Positions 1-9,868 of a stretch of 64,000 nucleotides of DNA are shown here, in pieces. The translations under genes and the position numbers were made by a program. Positions within the stretch are counted from its first letter, which is position 1; every line of letters begins with the position of its first letter. The notes under the pieces were generated by a model. The model did no database searches, had not been told where the DNA came from, and saw only the letters and a program-made list of their open reading frames with translations. The DNA is taken from positions 2,232,001 to 2,296,000 of the forward strand of contig NC_008268.1 of assembly GCF_000014565.1 (NCBI RefSeq), read 5' to 3'. Source of the stretch: Rhodococcus jostii RHA1 (GTDB lineage Bacteria; Actinomycetota; Actinomycetes; Mycobacteriales; Mycobacteriaceae).

Positions 1-290
1 TGCCGCTGTACGAATTCCGATGCGCCGCCGACTGCGGCCCGTTCGAGCGGTCGTTCCCGATGGCCGACGTACCCGGCACCACCCGCTGCCCCCGGTGCGA
101 TCGCGACGCCGTCCGGCGTGTGTCCCCGCCGCGGCTCGGACACGGGTCGTCGTCCGCGATGAACCTCCTCGACCGCACGAAGAGGTCGGCTCACGAACCG
201 GACGTCATAACCGGTCCGCCGCCCCCGGCCACGGCCGGACGTTCATCCGTCACGAGCAATCCGCTGCACCGCCGACTTCCTCGTCCCTGA
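1..290 (+). CDS. FmdB-family zinc ribbon protein, start cut by the window edge
   Basis: The frame is open from base 3 and bases 1-2 are TG, so only the A of the ATG is missing. The protein is about 95 residues. It begins PLYEFRCADCG, typical of the FmdB/CxxC regulatory family, with a first Cys pair (C-AAD-C) and a second (CPRC) forming one zinc ribbon near residues 8-32. The C-terminal half is Pro/Ser-rich and looks disordered. It lies 21 bp upstream of formamidase, as in known fmd clusters, so it is probably cotranscribed with it. FmdB proteins are often called regulators of formamidase expression, but no direct function is shown here. Confidence 0.85.
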   Translation, partial: PLYEFRCAADCGPFERSFPMADVPGTTRCPRCDRDAVRRVSPPRLGHGSSSAMNLLDRTKRSAHEPDVITGPPPPATAGRSSVTSNPLHRRLPRP

Positions 291-311
291 CCGGCCACCG
301 AAGGAGCGCAC

Positions 312-1571
312 ATGCCCGAACTGCTGTTTCCGCTCGATTCCTCGAAGAAGTTCACCGATCAGGCGATCGTCGGCCACAACCGCTGGCACCCCGACATCCC
401 GCCCGCGGTCACGGTGAAACCGGGCGACTCCTTCCGCGTCCACTGCCGCGAATGGTTCGACGGCGCCATCCACAACGACGACTCCGCCGACGACATCCTG
501 AACGCGCCCCTCACCACGGTCCACACGTTGTCCGGGCCGTTCGCCGTGGAGGGCGCGAAGCCCGGCGACCTGCTGATCGTCGACATCCTGGACGTCGGAC
601 CCATCCCCCAGGAGGATTCCGGCCCGCTGGCCGGCCAGGGATGGGGATACACGGGGATCTTCTCCCGCCACAACGGCGGCGGATTCCTCACCGAGCAGTT
701 CCCCGACGCCTACAAGGCCGTCTGGGACTTCTCCGGTCAGACCGCCACGTCGCGGCACGTCCCGCACGTCTCGTTCACCGGCATCGTCCACCCCGGACTG
801 ATGGGCACCGCGCCGTCGGCCGCCCTTCTGTCGAAGTGGAACGCGAGGGAGGGCGCGCTCATCGCCACCGACCCGGGCCGGGTTCCCCCACTCGCCCTGC
901 CGCCCGAACCGCAGGACGCCGTCCTCGGGTCCCTGTCGGGCGCCGACTTCGACCGCGTCGCCGGCGAGGCCGCCCGCACCGCGCCCCCACGCGAGAACGG
1001 CGGCAACCAGGACATCAAGAACCTCACCAAGGGCAGCCGCGTCTTCTACCCCGTGTTCGTCGACGGCGCGAACCTGTCCGTCGGCGATCTGCACTTCTCC
1101 CAGGGCGACGGCGAGATCACGTTCTGCGGCGCCATCGAGATGGGCGGCTTCATCGACCTGCGTGTCGACATCATCAAGGGCGGCATGGACACGTATGGCG
1201 TGTCCGAGAACGCGATCTTCATGCCCGGTAACACCGATCCGCAGTATTCGGAGTGGCTCGCGTTCTCCGGAACGTCCGTCACCCTCGACGGGGAACAGAA
1301 GTACCTCGACTCGCACCTGTCGTATCAGCGGGCGTGTCTCCACGCGATCGACTACCTCACCAAGTTCGGGTACAGCCCCGAGCAGGCCTACCTCCTGCTC
1401 GGCGCCGCCCCGATCGAGGGCCGGTTGTCGGGGGTGGTGGACATTCCGAACTCCTGCTCGACGGTGTACCTGCCGACGGCGATGTTCGACTTCCCCGTCG
1501 CACCGTCCGCGTCGGGTCCGTTCCGGATCGACCCGGGCGTCGGCGCGCCGCGCTCGGAGAACAAGGCCTGA
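312..1571 (+). CDS. fmdA: formamidase / acetamidase FmdA
   Basis: This 419-residue protein belongs to the FmdA_AmdA family, which hydrolyses formamide and short amides to ammonia and the acid in the cytoplasm. The sequence has the family's N-terminal WHPDIPPAVTVKPGD, the GPFAVEGAKPGD segment, a central VSFTGIVHPGLMGTAPS block and the C-terminal LLGAAPIEGRLSGVVDIPN. Length matches the family. The ATG follows a clear GAAGGAG site. It sits behind the FmdB-like gene and ahead of urea/amide transport and carboxylation genes, which supports a role in nitrogen supply. Whether formamide or acetamide is preferred cannot be told from sequence. Confidence 0.93.
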   Translation: MPELLFPLDSSKKFTDQAIVGHNRWHPDIPPAVTVKPGDSFRVHCREWFDGAIHNDDSADDILNAPLTTVHTLSGPFAVEGAKPGDLLIVDILDVGPIPQEDSGPLAGQGWGYTGIFSRHNGGGFLTEQFPDAYKAVWDFSGQTATSRHVPHVSFTGIVHPGLMGTAPSAALLSKWNAREGALIATDPGRVPPLALPPEPQDAVLGSLSGADFDRVAGEAARTAPPRENGGNQDIKNLTKGSRVFYPVFVDGANLSVGDLHFSQGDGEITFCGAIEMGGFIDLRVDIIKGGMDTYGVSENAIFMPGNTDPQYSEWLAFSGTSVTLDGEQKYLDSHLSYQRACLHAIDYLTKFGYSPEQAYLLLGAAPIEGRLSGVVDIPNSCSTVYLPTAMFDFPVAPSASGPFRIDPGVGAPRSENKA

Positions 1572-1577
1572 GCTGCG

Positions 1578-1626
1578 GGCGAATGTACCTTTCAGCGCCT
1601 CCAGTGCGCCCAGAGGTACATTCGCC
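1578..1626. terminator. long inverted repeat after fmdA, likely terminator
   Basis: Perfect 13-bp arms (GGCGAATGTACCT and its complement) enclose a 23-base loop that itself holds GCGC/GCGC. It starts 7 bases after the fmdA stop. No T-run follows. It probably ends the fmdB-fmdA transcript; a mobile palindromic repeat is the alternative. Confidence 0.6.
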
Positions 1627-1710
1627 TCGCGTCACCGCGTCCCGACCCGCGCGAGTAAATCTTGCGAAGGTTCCGTTCGCACATCTGACCTGCGCCGGTA
1701 CCATTGCCGT

Positions 1711-3123
1711 ATGTCCAAGACCTTCGTCGGCACCCGGTTGCGTCAGCTCCGAACCGAGCGTGGACTGAGCCAGGCGGCGCTGGCGAAGACGCTGGAGATC
1801 TCCGCCAGCTACCTCAATCAGATCGAGCACGACGTGCGGCCACTGACGGTGCCGGTGCTGCTGCGGATCAGCGAGGTGTTCGGCGTCGACACCACGTTCT
1901 TCTCGTCCCAGGACGACACGCGCCTGATCGCGGAGATGCGCGAGGTGGCGCTGGATCAGGAGATGGGCATCGACGCGGACGCCCAGGAGATCGCCGAGAT
2001 GGTGGCGTCGCATCCGGGCCTGGCGAAGGCGATGGTCAACATGCACCGCCGCTTCCGCAACACCACCGCGCAGCTGGCGCTCGCCACGGAGGACCGCTAC
2101 AGCGACGGCAGCGGTAGCGGCTCGATCACGATGCCGCACGAAGAGGTCCGCGACTACTTCTATCAGCGGCAGAACTATCTGCACGAACTGGACACGGCGG
2201 CGGAGGAACTGACCGCGCGCATGCGATTCCACCGCGGCGACGTCGGCGGTGAGATCGCCCGCAGGTTGCAGACCGTGCACGACGTGCAGATCGTCAAGCG
2301 CATCGACCTGGGCGAGAACGTCCTGCACCGGTACGACCCCGAATCCCGGCTGCTGGAGATTTCGCCGCACCTGTCGGGCGGCCAGCAGGTGTTCAAGTTC
2401 GCGACCGAGCTGGCGTTCCTCGAATACGGCGACCTGCTCGACAAGCTGGTCGCGGAGGGTGGCTTCACGAGCGACGAGTCCGTCGCGCTCGCCCGGCTCG
2501 GGCTGGCCAACTACTTCGCTGCGGCCACGGTGCTGCCGTACGGCCAGTTCCACGACGTGGCCGAGGATTTCCGGTACGACATCGAGCGGCTGTCCGCGTT
2601 CTACTCGGTGAGCTACGAGACGATCTGTCACCGTCTCTCGACGCTGCAGCGTCCGAAGCTGCGCGGTGTGCCATTCATGTTCGTCCGTGTCGACCGGGCC
2701 GGGAACATGTCGAAGCGGCAGTCCGCCACGGGGTTCCACTTCTCCACCAGCGGCGGCACGTGCCCACTGTGGAACGTGTACGAGACGTTCGCATACCCCG
2801 GCAAGATCATGAACCAGATCGCACAGATGCCGGACGGCCGCCGGTACCTGTGGATCGCCCGGACCGTCGAACGTCGCGCCCAGCGCTACGGCCAGCCGGC
2901 CAAGATCTTCGCGATCGGGCTCGGCTGCGAGATCCGGCACGCCCACCGCCTCGTCTACGGCGACGGTCTCGACCTCGACGATTCCAACCCGGGCACTCCG
3001 ATCGGCGCCGGTTGCCGGGTGTGCGAGCGTGTCAACTGCCCGCAGCGCGCATTCCCGCCGCTCGGCAAGCAACTCGATATCAGTGAGCACCAGAGTTCGG
3101 TCTCCCCGTACCTGATCCGCTGA
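1711..3123 (+). CDS. RamB/PrpR-type short-chain acyl-responsive transcriptional regulator
   Basis: The 470-residue protein has an XRE-type helix-turn-helix at residues 5-60 (GTRLRQLRTERGLSQAALAK), a central IrrE/ImmA-like region without an obvious metal site, and a C-terminal DUF2083-type domain with conserved Cys residues (GLGCEIRHAH; CRVCERVNCPQRAFPP). This is the architecture of RamB and PrpR, which control acetate/glyoxylate and propionate genes in corynebacteria and mycobacteria and sense acyl-CoA. ATG at 1711 was chosen because it begins the HTH domain; the reading frame extends further upstream but overlaps fmdA. Between formamidase and the transporter it may be a local regulator, though a RamB orthologue acting elsewhere is equally possible. 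Confidence 0.85.
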   Translation: MSKTFVGTRLRQLRTERGLSQAALAKTLEISASYLNQIEHDVRPLTVPVLLRISEVFGVDTTFFSSQDDTRLIAEMREVALDQEMGIDADAQEIAEMVASHPGLAKAMVNMHRRFRNTTAQLALATEDRYSDGSGSGSITMPHEEVRDYFYQRQNYLHELDTAAEELTARMRFHRGDVGGEIARRLQTVHDVQIVKRIDLGENVLHRYDPESRLLEISPHLSGGQQVFKFATELAFLEYGDLLDKLVAEGGFTSDESVALARLGLANYFAAATVLPYGQFHDVAEDFRYDIERLSAFYSVSYETICHRLSTLQRPKLRGVPFMFVRVDRAGNMSKRQSATGFHFSTSGGTCPLWNVYETFAYPGKIMNQIAQMPDGRRYLWIARTVERRAQRYGQPAKIFAIGLGCEIRHAHRLVYGDGLDLDDSNPGTPIGAGCRVCERVNCPQRAFPPLGKQLDISEHQSSVSPYLIR

Positions 3124-3252
3124 CTCCTCATGGTTCGTCCGATGTCATATCGCTTCAATCCGACTGAACCGGTGTGACGTTGGCCGCAGCGGCAACAGCA
3201 TCCGGCCCCGCCGGGAGCGCTGTGAGCGCTTGTTCACGTAACCGTAATTCGC

Positions 3253-3268
3253 GTCACGAACACGTCAC
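3253..3268. promoter_or_regulatory. possible GlnR-like half-site pair upstream of urtA
   Basis: GTCAC and GTCAC are separated by six bases (11-bp repeat), and a GTAAC lies 15 bp further upstream at 3238. The actinobacterial nitrogen regulator GlnR binds GTnAC-n6-GnAAC-type pairs; the second half-site here has one mismatch. Nitrogen control would suit the downstream operon, but the match is weak. Confidence 0.25.
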
Positions 3269-3306
3269 CGACAGACATTCAGGCGCAACAACGGCCGCTT
3301 AATGTT

Positions 3307-3340
3307 CGCCCCACGAATACACCTCTGTATACGTGGGGCG
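3307..3340. promoter_or_regulatory. hairpin in the urtA leader
   Basis: CGCCCCACG and CGTGGGGCG enclose a further AATAC/GTAT pairing, giving a near-perfect stem about 55 bases before the urtA ATG. It could be an operator, an attenuator or a 5'-UTR stabilising stem. The surrounding 271-bp gap (3124-3394) is the longest in the cluster and must hold the urt promoter. Confidence 0.5.
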
Positions 3341-3394
3341 GATACATGTCCCGGGTTGCGGAGGTCCCAAGTCCTCCGACGGAAAGGCCCGTAC

Positions 3395-4648
3395 ATGCGC
3401 ACCTTCTCCAAGCGCGCCCTCGCTGCACCGACCGCGCTCGCCGCCATCGGGCTCGTGCTGACCGGTTGTGGCAGCAAGGCGTCCGACACGGCAGGCGAGT
3501 CCACCGCGGCGTCCTGTGTGGACACCTCCGGGGACACGATCAAGGTCGGGTCGCTGAACTCGCTGTCGGGCACGATGGCCATCAGCGAGGTGACCGTCCG
3601 GGATTCGATCGCGCTCGCGGTCGACGAGATCAACAACTCGGGCGGCGTGCTCGGCAAGAAGATCCAGATCGTCGCGGAGGACGGGGCCTCGGAGCCCACC
3701 GTGTTCGCCGAGAAGGCGGAGAAGCTGATCAGCAGTGACTGCGTCGCAGCCGTGTTCGGTGGTTGGACGTCGTCGAGCCGCAAGGCGATGCTGCCCGTGT
3801 TCGAGGACAACAACTCGCTGCTCTACTACCCCGTGCAGTACGAGGGCCTCGAGGATTCGAAGAACATCTTCTACACCGGGGCGACCACCAACCAGCAGAT
3901 CGTGCCCGCCCTCGACTACCTGAAGGAGAAGGGCGTCAAGTCGCTGTACCTGGTGGGCAGCGACTACGTGTTCCCGCAGACCGCCAACCGCATCATCAAG
4001 GCGTACGCGGAGGCCAACGGCATCGAGATCAAGGGTGAGGACTACACCCCGCTCGGCTCCACCGACTTCTCGACCATCGTCAACAAGGTCCGGTCCGCCG
4101 ATGCGGACGCCGTCTTCAACACCCTCAACGGCGACTCCAACGTCGCGTTCTTCCGCGAGTACGCGAACGTCGGCCTGAAGCCCGCCGACATGCCCGTCGT
4201 GTCCGTGTCGATCGCCGAGGAAGAGGTCGGCGGTATCGGCGTCCAGAACATCGAGGGCCAGCTGACCGCCTGGAACTACTACCAGACAATCGACACGCCG
4301 GAGAACAAGAAGTTCGTCGACGCGTACAAGGCCCGGTACGGCGCGAACAAGCCGACGTCCGACCCGATGGAAGCCGCCTACACGTCCGTGTACCTGTGGA
4401 AGAACACCGTCGAGAAGGCGAACTCCTTCGCCACCAAGGACATCCAGGACAACGCGGACGGCGTCACGTTCGCCGCGCCGGAGGGACTGGTCACCATCGA
4501 CGGGTCCAACCATCACATCACCAAGACCGCGCGCATCGGTGAGATCCGGAACGACGGCCTGATCTACACGGTCTGGGATTCGGGCACCCCGATCCAGCCC
4601 GACCCGTACCTGAAGTCCTACCCGTGGGCCGAGTCGCTGGGTAGCTAG
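3395..4648 (+). CDS. urtA: urea/short-amide ABC transporter substrate-binding lipoprotein UrtA
   Basis: A 417-residue lipoprotein: basic n-region, hydrophobic stretch and lipobox VLTGC with Cys25 as the lipidation site. The mature part is a type I periplasmic-binding fold; [30 protein letters not shown] and [10 protein letters not shown] are characteristic of UrtA/FmdD-type binders of urea and short amides. It captures substrate outside the membrane and passes it to UrtBCDE. ATG follows a GGAAAGG site and directly begins the signal peptide. It is the first gene of a run of five transporter genes. Because fmdA lies just upstream, amides are possible additional ligands. Confidence 0.93.
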   Translation: MRTFSKRALAAPTALAAIGLVLTGCGSKASDTAGESTAASCVDTSGDTIKVGSLNSLSGTMAISEVTVRDSIALAVDEINNSGGVLGKKIQIVAEDGASEPTVFAEKAEKLISSDCVAAVFGGWTSSSRKAMLPVFEDNNSLLYYPVQYEGLEDSKNIFYTGATTNQQIVPALDYLKEKGVKSLYLVGSDYVFPQTANRIIKAYAEANGIEIKGEDYTPLGSTDFSTIVNKVRSADADAVFNTLNGDSNVAFFREYANVGLKPADMPVVSVSIAEEEVGGIGVQNIEGQLTAWNYYQTIDTPENKKFVDAYKARYGANKPTSDPMEAAYTSVYLWKNTVEKANSFATKDIQDNADGVTFAAPEGLVTIDGSNHHITKTARIGEIRNDGLIYTVWDSGTPIQPDPYLKSYPWAESLGS

Positions 4649-4692
4649 AACACGGTCCGACGAGCACGAGGGAAGAGAGAGGACACACATCG

Positions 4693-5577
4693 ATGGATGT
4701 AGTGATCGGACAGCTGTTCACCGGGTTGAGTATCGGATCGATCCTGTTGCTCGCGGCGCTGGGGCTGTCGTTGACGTTCGGCCAGATGGGCGTCATCAAC
4801 ATGGCCCACGGCGAATTCATCATGGCCGGCTCGTACACGGCCTACGTGGTGCAGCAGGTGGTGTCGAGCGCCACCGGTTCTCTGTTCATCTCTCTGCTCG
4901 TCGGCTTCGTGGTCGGTGGCGCGATGGGTGTCCTCCTCGAGGTCACCCTCGTCAAGCGGATGTACCACCGGCCGCTGGACACGCTGCTGGTGACGTTCGG
5001 TGTGGGATTGATCCTGCAGCAGCTGGCGCGGGACGTCTTCGGTGCGCCCGCCGTCAACGTCGCCGCACCGGAGTGGCTCTCCGGTGGTGTGGAGATCCTG
5101 GGCGCGGTGGTGCCGAAGACGCGCCTGTTCATCCTGGTTCTGGCCGTCGTTGCCGTCGTCGCGCTGTCGCTGGCGATGCAGAAGTCCCCGATGGGACGCC
5201 GTATCCGCGCCGTCGTGCAGAACCGTGACCTCGCGGAGACCAGCGGGATCTCCAGTCGCCGAACCGATGTGACGACGTTCTTCATCGGTTCCGGTCTGGC
5301 GGGTGTCGCGGGTGTGGCGCTCACCCTGATCGGCTCGACGAGCCCGACCATCGGGCAGAGCTACCTCATCGACGCGTTCCTGGTGGTCGTGGTCGGCGGC
5401 CTGGGGCAGATGAAGGGCGCGGTGATCGCCGCGTTCGCACTCGGCATCCTCAATTCGTTCGTCGAGTACTCGACCACGGCGTCGATCGCCAAGGTCATCG
5501 TGTTCGTGGTCATCGTGGTGTTCCTCCAGGTTCGGCCGCAGGGCCTGTTCGCCGTCAAGACGAGGAGTCTCGTATGA
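4693..5577 (+). CDS. urtB: urea ABC transporter permease UrtB
   Basis: 294 residues, a LivH-type permease with about eight membrane segments. The N-terminus (FTGLSIGSILLLAALGLSLT followed by FGQMGVINMAHGEF) is the standard LivH/UrtB signature. It forms the membrane channel with UrtC. A GGGAAGAGAGAGG ribosome site precedes ATG. The last four bases overlap urtC (ATGA), indicating translational coupling. Confidence 0.92.
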   Translation: MDVVIGQLFTGLSIGSILLLAALGLSLTFGQMGVINMAHGEFIMAGSYTAYVVQQVVSSATGSLFISLLVGFVVGGAMGVLLEVTLVKRMYHRPLDTLLVTFGVGLILQQLARDVFGAPAVNVAAPEWLSGGVEILGAVVPKTRLFILVLAVVAVVALSLAMQKSPMGRRIRAVVQNRDLAETSGISSRRTDVTTFFIGSGLAGVAGVALTLIGSTSPTIGQSYLIDAFLVVVVGGLGQMKGAVIAAFALGILNSFVEYSTTASIAKVIVFVVIVVFLQVRPQGLFAVKTRSLV

Positions 5578-6688
5578 GCATCCTGACGAGTGGCCGCTAC
5601 CGCGCGTGGGCGGGATTCGCACTGGCCGCACTGCTTCTGTTCGTCGTCGCCCCCGCGGTTCTCAGCGACTTCCGGCTGAGTCTGCTCGGCAAGTTCCTGT
5701 GCTTCGCGATCGTCGCGGTCGGTATCGGCCTGGCGTGGGGCCGCGGCGGCATGCTCACCCTCGGCCAGGGTGTCTTCTTCGGGCTGGGCGCCTACATGAT
5801 GGCGATGCATCTGAAGATCGCCGACGCCGAACTCCGCGGCGACACGGTGCCCGACTTCATGCAGATCGCGGGCATCCGGGAGCTGCCGGGCTACTGGGTG
5901 CCGTTCACGTCGCCGATCGTGACGATCCTGGGAATCCTGCTGATCCCGGCGCTGGTGGCGTTCGTCCTCGGGCTCGGGGTGTTCAAGCGCCGCGTCAAGG
6001 GCGCGTACTTCGCGATCCTCAGCCAGGCGCTCGCAGCCGCGTTCGCGATCCTGCTGGTCGGTCAGCAGAGCACCGGAGGAAGCAACGGCCTCAACCGGTT
6101 CCGCACGTTCTTCGGTTTCAACCTGAACGATCCGGCCAACAAGCAGATGCTGTTCTTCATCGCCGCCGGCGTGCTGCTGGCCGTGGTCGCGATCACGCGG
6201 CAGTTGATGAACAGCCGCTACGGCGAACTGCTCGTCGCCGTCCGGGATCAGGAGGAGCGCGTCCGCTTCCTCGGGTACGACCCGGCGAACATCAAACTCG
6301 TCGCCTACGTGACGGCCGCGTTCTTCGCGGGCCTCGCCGGCGCGCTGTTCGTGCCGATCGTCGGCATCATCTCCCCCGCCGACGTCGGGATCGTCCCGTC
6401 GATCGCGTTCCTGATCGGGGTGGCCATCGGCGGACGTTCCACGCTCCTCGGCCCGGTGCTCGGCGCCATCGGGGTGGCGTGGGCGCAGAGCGCGTTCTCG
6501 GAGTCGTTCCCGTCCGGCTGGACGTACGCGCAGGGCCTGCTGTTCATCGTGGTCGTCGGATTCTTCCCGGCCGGTGTCGCGGGACTGTTCGCGCTGCTGA
6601 AGCGGAAGAAGAAGGCCTCCTCCGACGAACCTGCCCCGCCCGGACCGGAAGACGAGACCGAGCCGACGGAACGAATGGAGATGGCCCG

Positions 6689-6692
<4 letters not shown>
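5574..6692 (+). CDS. urtC: urea ABC transporter permease UrtC
   Basis: 372 residues, LivM-type permease with roughly ten membrane helices; RGGMLTLGQGVFFGLGAYMM is the typical second-permease signature. The LDxLxR-like cytoplasmic loop appears as RDQEERVRFLGYDPANIK, which contacts the ATPases. The C-terminal tail after about residue 345 is charged and acidic (KRKKKASSDEP...), probably disordered. It overlaps both neighbours by four bases. Confidence 0.92.
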
Positions 6693-7520
<828 letters not shown>

Positions 7521-7534
<14 letters not shown>

Positions 7535-8234
7535 GAACATCCGGGCCGGGTACGGCCGAACCGAAGTGATCCACGGAGTCTCGCTGACGGTCCCGTCGGA
7601 CGGTGTGGCCGCGGTGATGGGACACAACGGCGCGGGCAAGACGACGCTTCTGCGGGCCGCGGTCGGACTGATCAAGGTCGACTCCGGGCGGGTGCTGTTC
7701 GACGGCGAGGACGTCACGGCGCTGCGGCCGAGCGCCCGGGTGGCGCGCGGCCTCGCCTACGTGCCGCAGGGCCAGCAGTCGTTCGGTCAGCTGACCACCG
7801 CCGAGAATCTTCAGGTGGTGGCAGACGGCCGCAAGCGCGGAAAAGAACTCGTCGGCGAGGTGCTGGATCTGTTCCCGGCTCTGCGCGGCCTGCTCGACCG
7901 GCGTGCCGGTCTCCTCTCCGGCGGGCAGCGTCAGCAACTCGCCATCGCGCGGGCCCTGATCACGGAACCGAAGATGCTGATCCTCGACGAACCCACGGAA
8001 GGCATTCAGCCGTCCGTCGTGGCCGAGATCGAGCGCACCATCATGGAACTCACCCGCCGCGGCGGACTCGGAGTCCTGTTGGTGGAACAGCACATCGGGT
8101 TCGCTCTCGAATCCGCCGAGAGCTACCACGTCCTCGAGTCGGGGCGGGTCACCTCCTCCGGCGCCGGTGGCGCCGCACCCGGCTCCGACGTCCGTACCGC
8201 GGTCTCCGACGTCCGCGCGGCGATGGCCATCTGA
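7521..8234 (+). CDS. urtE: urea ABC transporter ATPase UrtE
   Basis: 237 residues, LivF-type. Walker A GHNGAGKTT (residues 34-42), signature LSGGQRQQLAIARAL, Walker B MLILDEPTEGIQPS and H-loop LLVEQHIGFA are all intact. The EGIQPS sequence after Walker B is typical of UrtE. A GGAGG site lies within the end of urtD. The last base of the stop is the first base of the next gene's ATG, so the GntR gene belongs to the same transcript. Confidence 0.92.
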
Positions 8235-8932
8235 TGGCACGCCGAGAACCGGCCGGCTCCCTCAGCGATCACGTGTATCTGTCGCTGCGCACCGACCTGA
8301 TGAGCGGCCGGATCCCACCGGGACAGCGTCTCGGCGAGGAGCGTCTCGCCGACACCTACGGGGTGTCGCGGACGCCGGTGCGGGAGGCCCTGGCCCGGCT
8401 CCTCGCCGACGGACTCGTCCAGCGCGACGTGGGCGGGTTGTTTCCGTACCGCCCCCGCATCGACGAGCTGGCCGGACTGTACGAACTGCGCATCACGCTC
8501 GAGCTCCAGGGAATCGCCCGGGTCCGCGCCGACGAGTCGCTGTCGCACGACCCGGACGTTCTGGGACCCGAGCTCGACCGGTGGTACGCGTTGCGGAAGG
8601 AGAACCCCGAGCCGGACGCCGGGTTCGTGGCGCTCGACGAGCAGTTCCACACCGTTCTGCTGCGGTCCGCAGGGAACCGGGCGCTGTCGGATGCGCTCGT
8701 CAACGTGAACGCGAAGGTGCGGCCGGTCCGGATGTTCGACTACCTCACCCCCGACCGCATGAGCGCGACCGTCGACGAGCACATCTCGGTGGCCGAGCTC
8801 GCCCTCGACGGCAAGCTGGATTCCGCGTACGACACGCTGCTCGCGCACATCAGCGAGTCGCGTGAGGTGGTCATCGAGCGTGCTGAGCAGGCACTTTCCC
8901 TCGCACGGATGGCGTGGGCGATCCGGGATTGA
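8234..8932 (+). CDS. GntR-family (FadR/FCD) transcriptional regulator
   Basis: 232 residues: an N-terminal winged helix at residues 10-75 (LRTDLMSGRIPPGQRLGEER, then YGVSRTPVREALARL) and an all-helical FCD ligand domain (ALDEQFHTVLLRSAGN gives the usual Asp/His metal ligands). FCD regulators sense small carboxylates. The ATG overlaps the urtE stop by one base. A dyad lies just after the gene (8939-8957), suggesting it regulates the following SDR-CMD-AtoE genes or itself. The effector is unknown. Confidence 0.88.
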   Translation: MARREPAGSLSDHVYLSLRTDLMSGRIPPGQRLGEERLADTYGVSRTPVREALARLLADGLVQRDVGGLFPYRPRIDELAGLYELRITLELQGIARVRADESLSHDPDVLGPELDRWYALRKENPEPDAGFVALDEQFHTVLLRSAGNRALSDALVNVNAKVRPVRMFDYLTPDRMSATVDEHISVAELALDGKLDSAYDTLLAHISESREVVIERAEQALSLARMAWAIRD

Positions 8933-8938
8933 GACAGT

Positions 8939-8957
8939 TGTCCAACTCTGGTGGACA
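8939..8957. promoter_or_regulatory. candidate GntR operator
   Basis: TGTCCA and TGGACA are arranged as a dyad with a 7-bp spacer, 6 bp after the GntR stop and about 75 bp before the SDR start. The size fits FCD-type GntR operators, which are imperfect TGTC/GACA-like palindromes. The assignment is by position and shape only. Confidence 0.4.
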
Positions 8958-8973
8958 TTTTTCCCACCAATGA

Positions 8974-9008
8974 ACCGAGCGGGTGCTAGCGTCTTGCTAC
9001 CGCTCGGT
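8974..9008. promoter_or_regulatory. 9-bp-arm inverted repeat in the SDR leader
   Basis: ACCGAGCGG and CCGCTCGGT are perfectly complementary with a 17-base spacer containing TGCTAGC. It ends 23 bases before the SDR ATG. It could be a second regulator site or a leader hairpin. No T-run follows, so a terminator is less likely. Confidence 0.4.
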
Positions 9009-9031
9009 AACACAGGTTGGGAACTCGCTTC

Positions 9032-9868
9032 ATGTCACGCACTCTCGAAGAGAATCTGGTCGGACGCCGCGTCCTGATCACCGGCGCAGCCCGGGGTATC
9101 GGCGCCGGACTCGCCAGAAGACTTCACGAGCGGGGCGCCCGTGTCGGGCTGCTCGGCCTCGAACCCGAACTCCTCGAACAGACCGCCACCACGTGCGGCC
9201 GGGCGCCGTGGCGTCGCTGCGACACCCGCGACCGGCGAGCCGTCGAGGACTCGTTCGACTACCTCACCGACCGGCTCGGCGGCCTCGACGTCGTCGTCGC
9301 CAACGCGGGCGTGACGCCCCCGGCGCACATCGTCGAGGGTGATCCGGAGGTGATGCGGTATGCCATCGAGGTGAACGTGTTGGGGACGTACCACACGTTG
9401 CGGGCCGCGGGACCGTACATCGGGCACCGCAACGGGTACGCGCTCGTCGTGGCGTCGTCGACGACGTTCAGCCCGCTGCGCGGTGTCCACGGCGCCACGA
9501 GAGGCGGTGCCGAGGAACTCGGCGAGGCCCTGCGGGACGAGATGAAATCGCTGGGGACCCGGGTCGGCATCGCCCGCCTCGGCGAGATCGACACCGACCG
9601 GACCCTGATCGATTTCGACGGCGTCGCGGTTCCTCCACCCCGCGGCAGCGCACTGACCCGGACCTCCTCGATCACGGTGGCGGTCGACGCACTCGAGCGG
9701 GCAATCGCGGGACGGAAGAATCGGATATACGCGCCGTCCCGGGTACCCGGGACGGATTCTGTGCGTATGCTCGCACTTCGGGCCACGGAGATGACCCGTT
9801 CGATCGAACTACGCGCGCACGCAGCCGTTCCCACGAGGGGACGAGTAGAAGGAGAGGGGGCGGCGTGA
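9032..9868 (+). CDS. short-chain dehydrogenase/reductase
   Basis: 278 residues, classical SDR. The nucleotide-binding motif is TGAARGIGAGL (about residues 20-30), NAG appears in VVANAGVTPP, and the catalytic Ser lies in VVASSTTF. The usual YxxxK is not seen after it: the expected Tyr region reads HGATRGGAEELG, so the catalytic Tyr/Lys may be lost or shifted. ATG 9032 begins the domain; a TTG at 9017 in the same frame is the alternative. It overlaps the next gene by four bases. The substrate is unknown. Confidence 0.8.
   Translation: MSRTLEENLVGRRVLITGAARGIGAGLARRLHERGARVGLLGLEPELLEQTATTCGRAPWRRCDTRDRRAVEDSFDYLTDRLGGLDVVVANAGVTPPAHIVEGDPEVMRYAIEVNVLGTYHTLRAAGPYIGHRNGYALVVASSTTFSPLRGVHGATRGGAEELGEALRDEMKSLGTRVGIARLGEIDTDRTLIDFDGVAVPPPRGSALTRTSSITVAVDALERAIAGRKNRIYAPSRVPGTDSVRMLALRATEMTRSIELRAHAAVPTRGRVEGEGAA

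Noticed and set aside
1357..3090. 577-codon minus-strand open frame
   Set aside because: Shadow of the RamB-type regulator; no recognisable domain.
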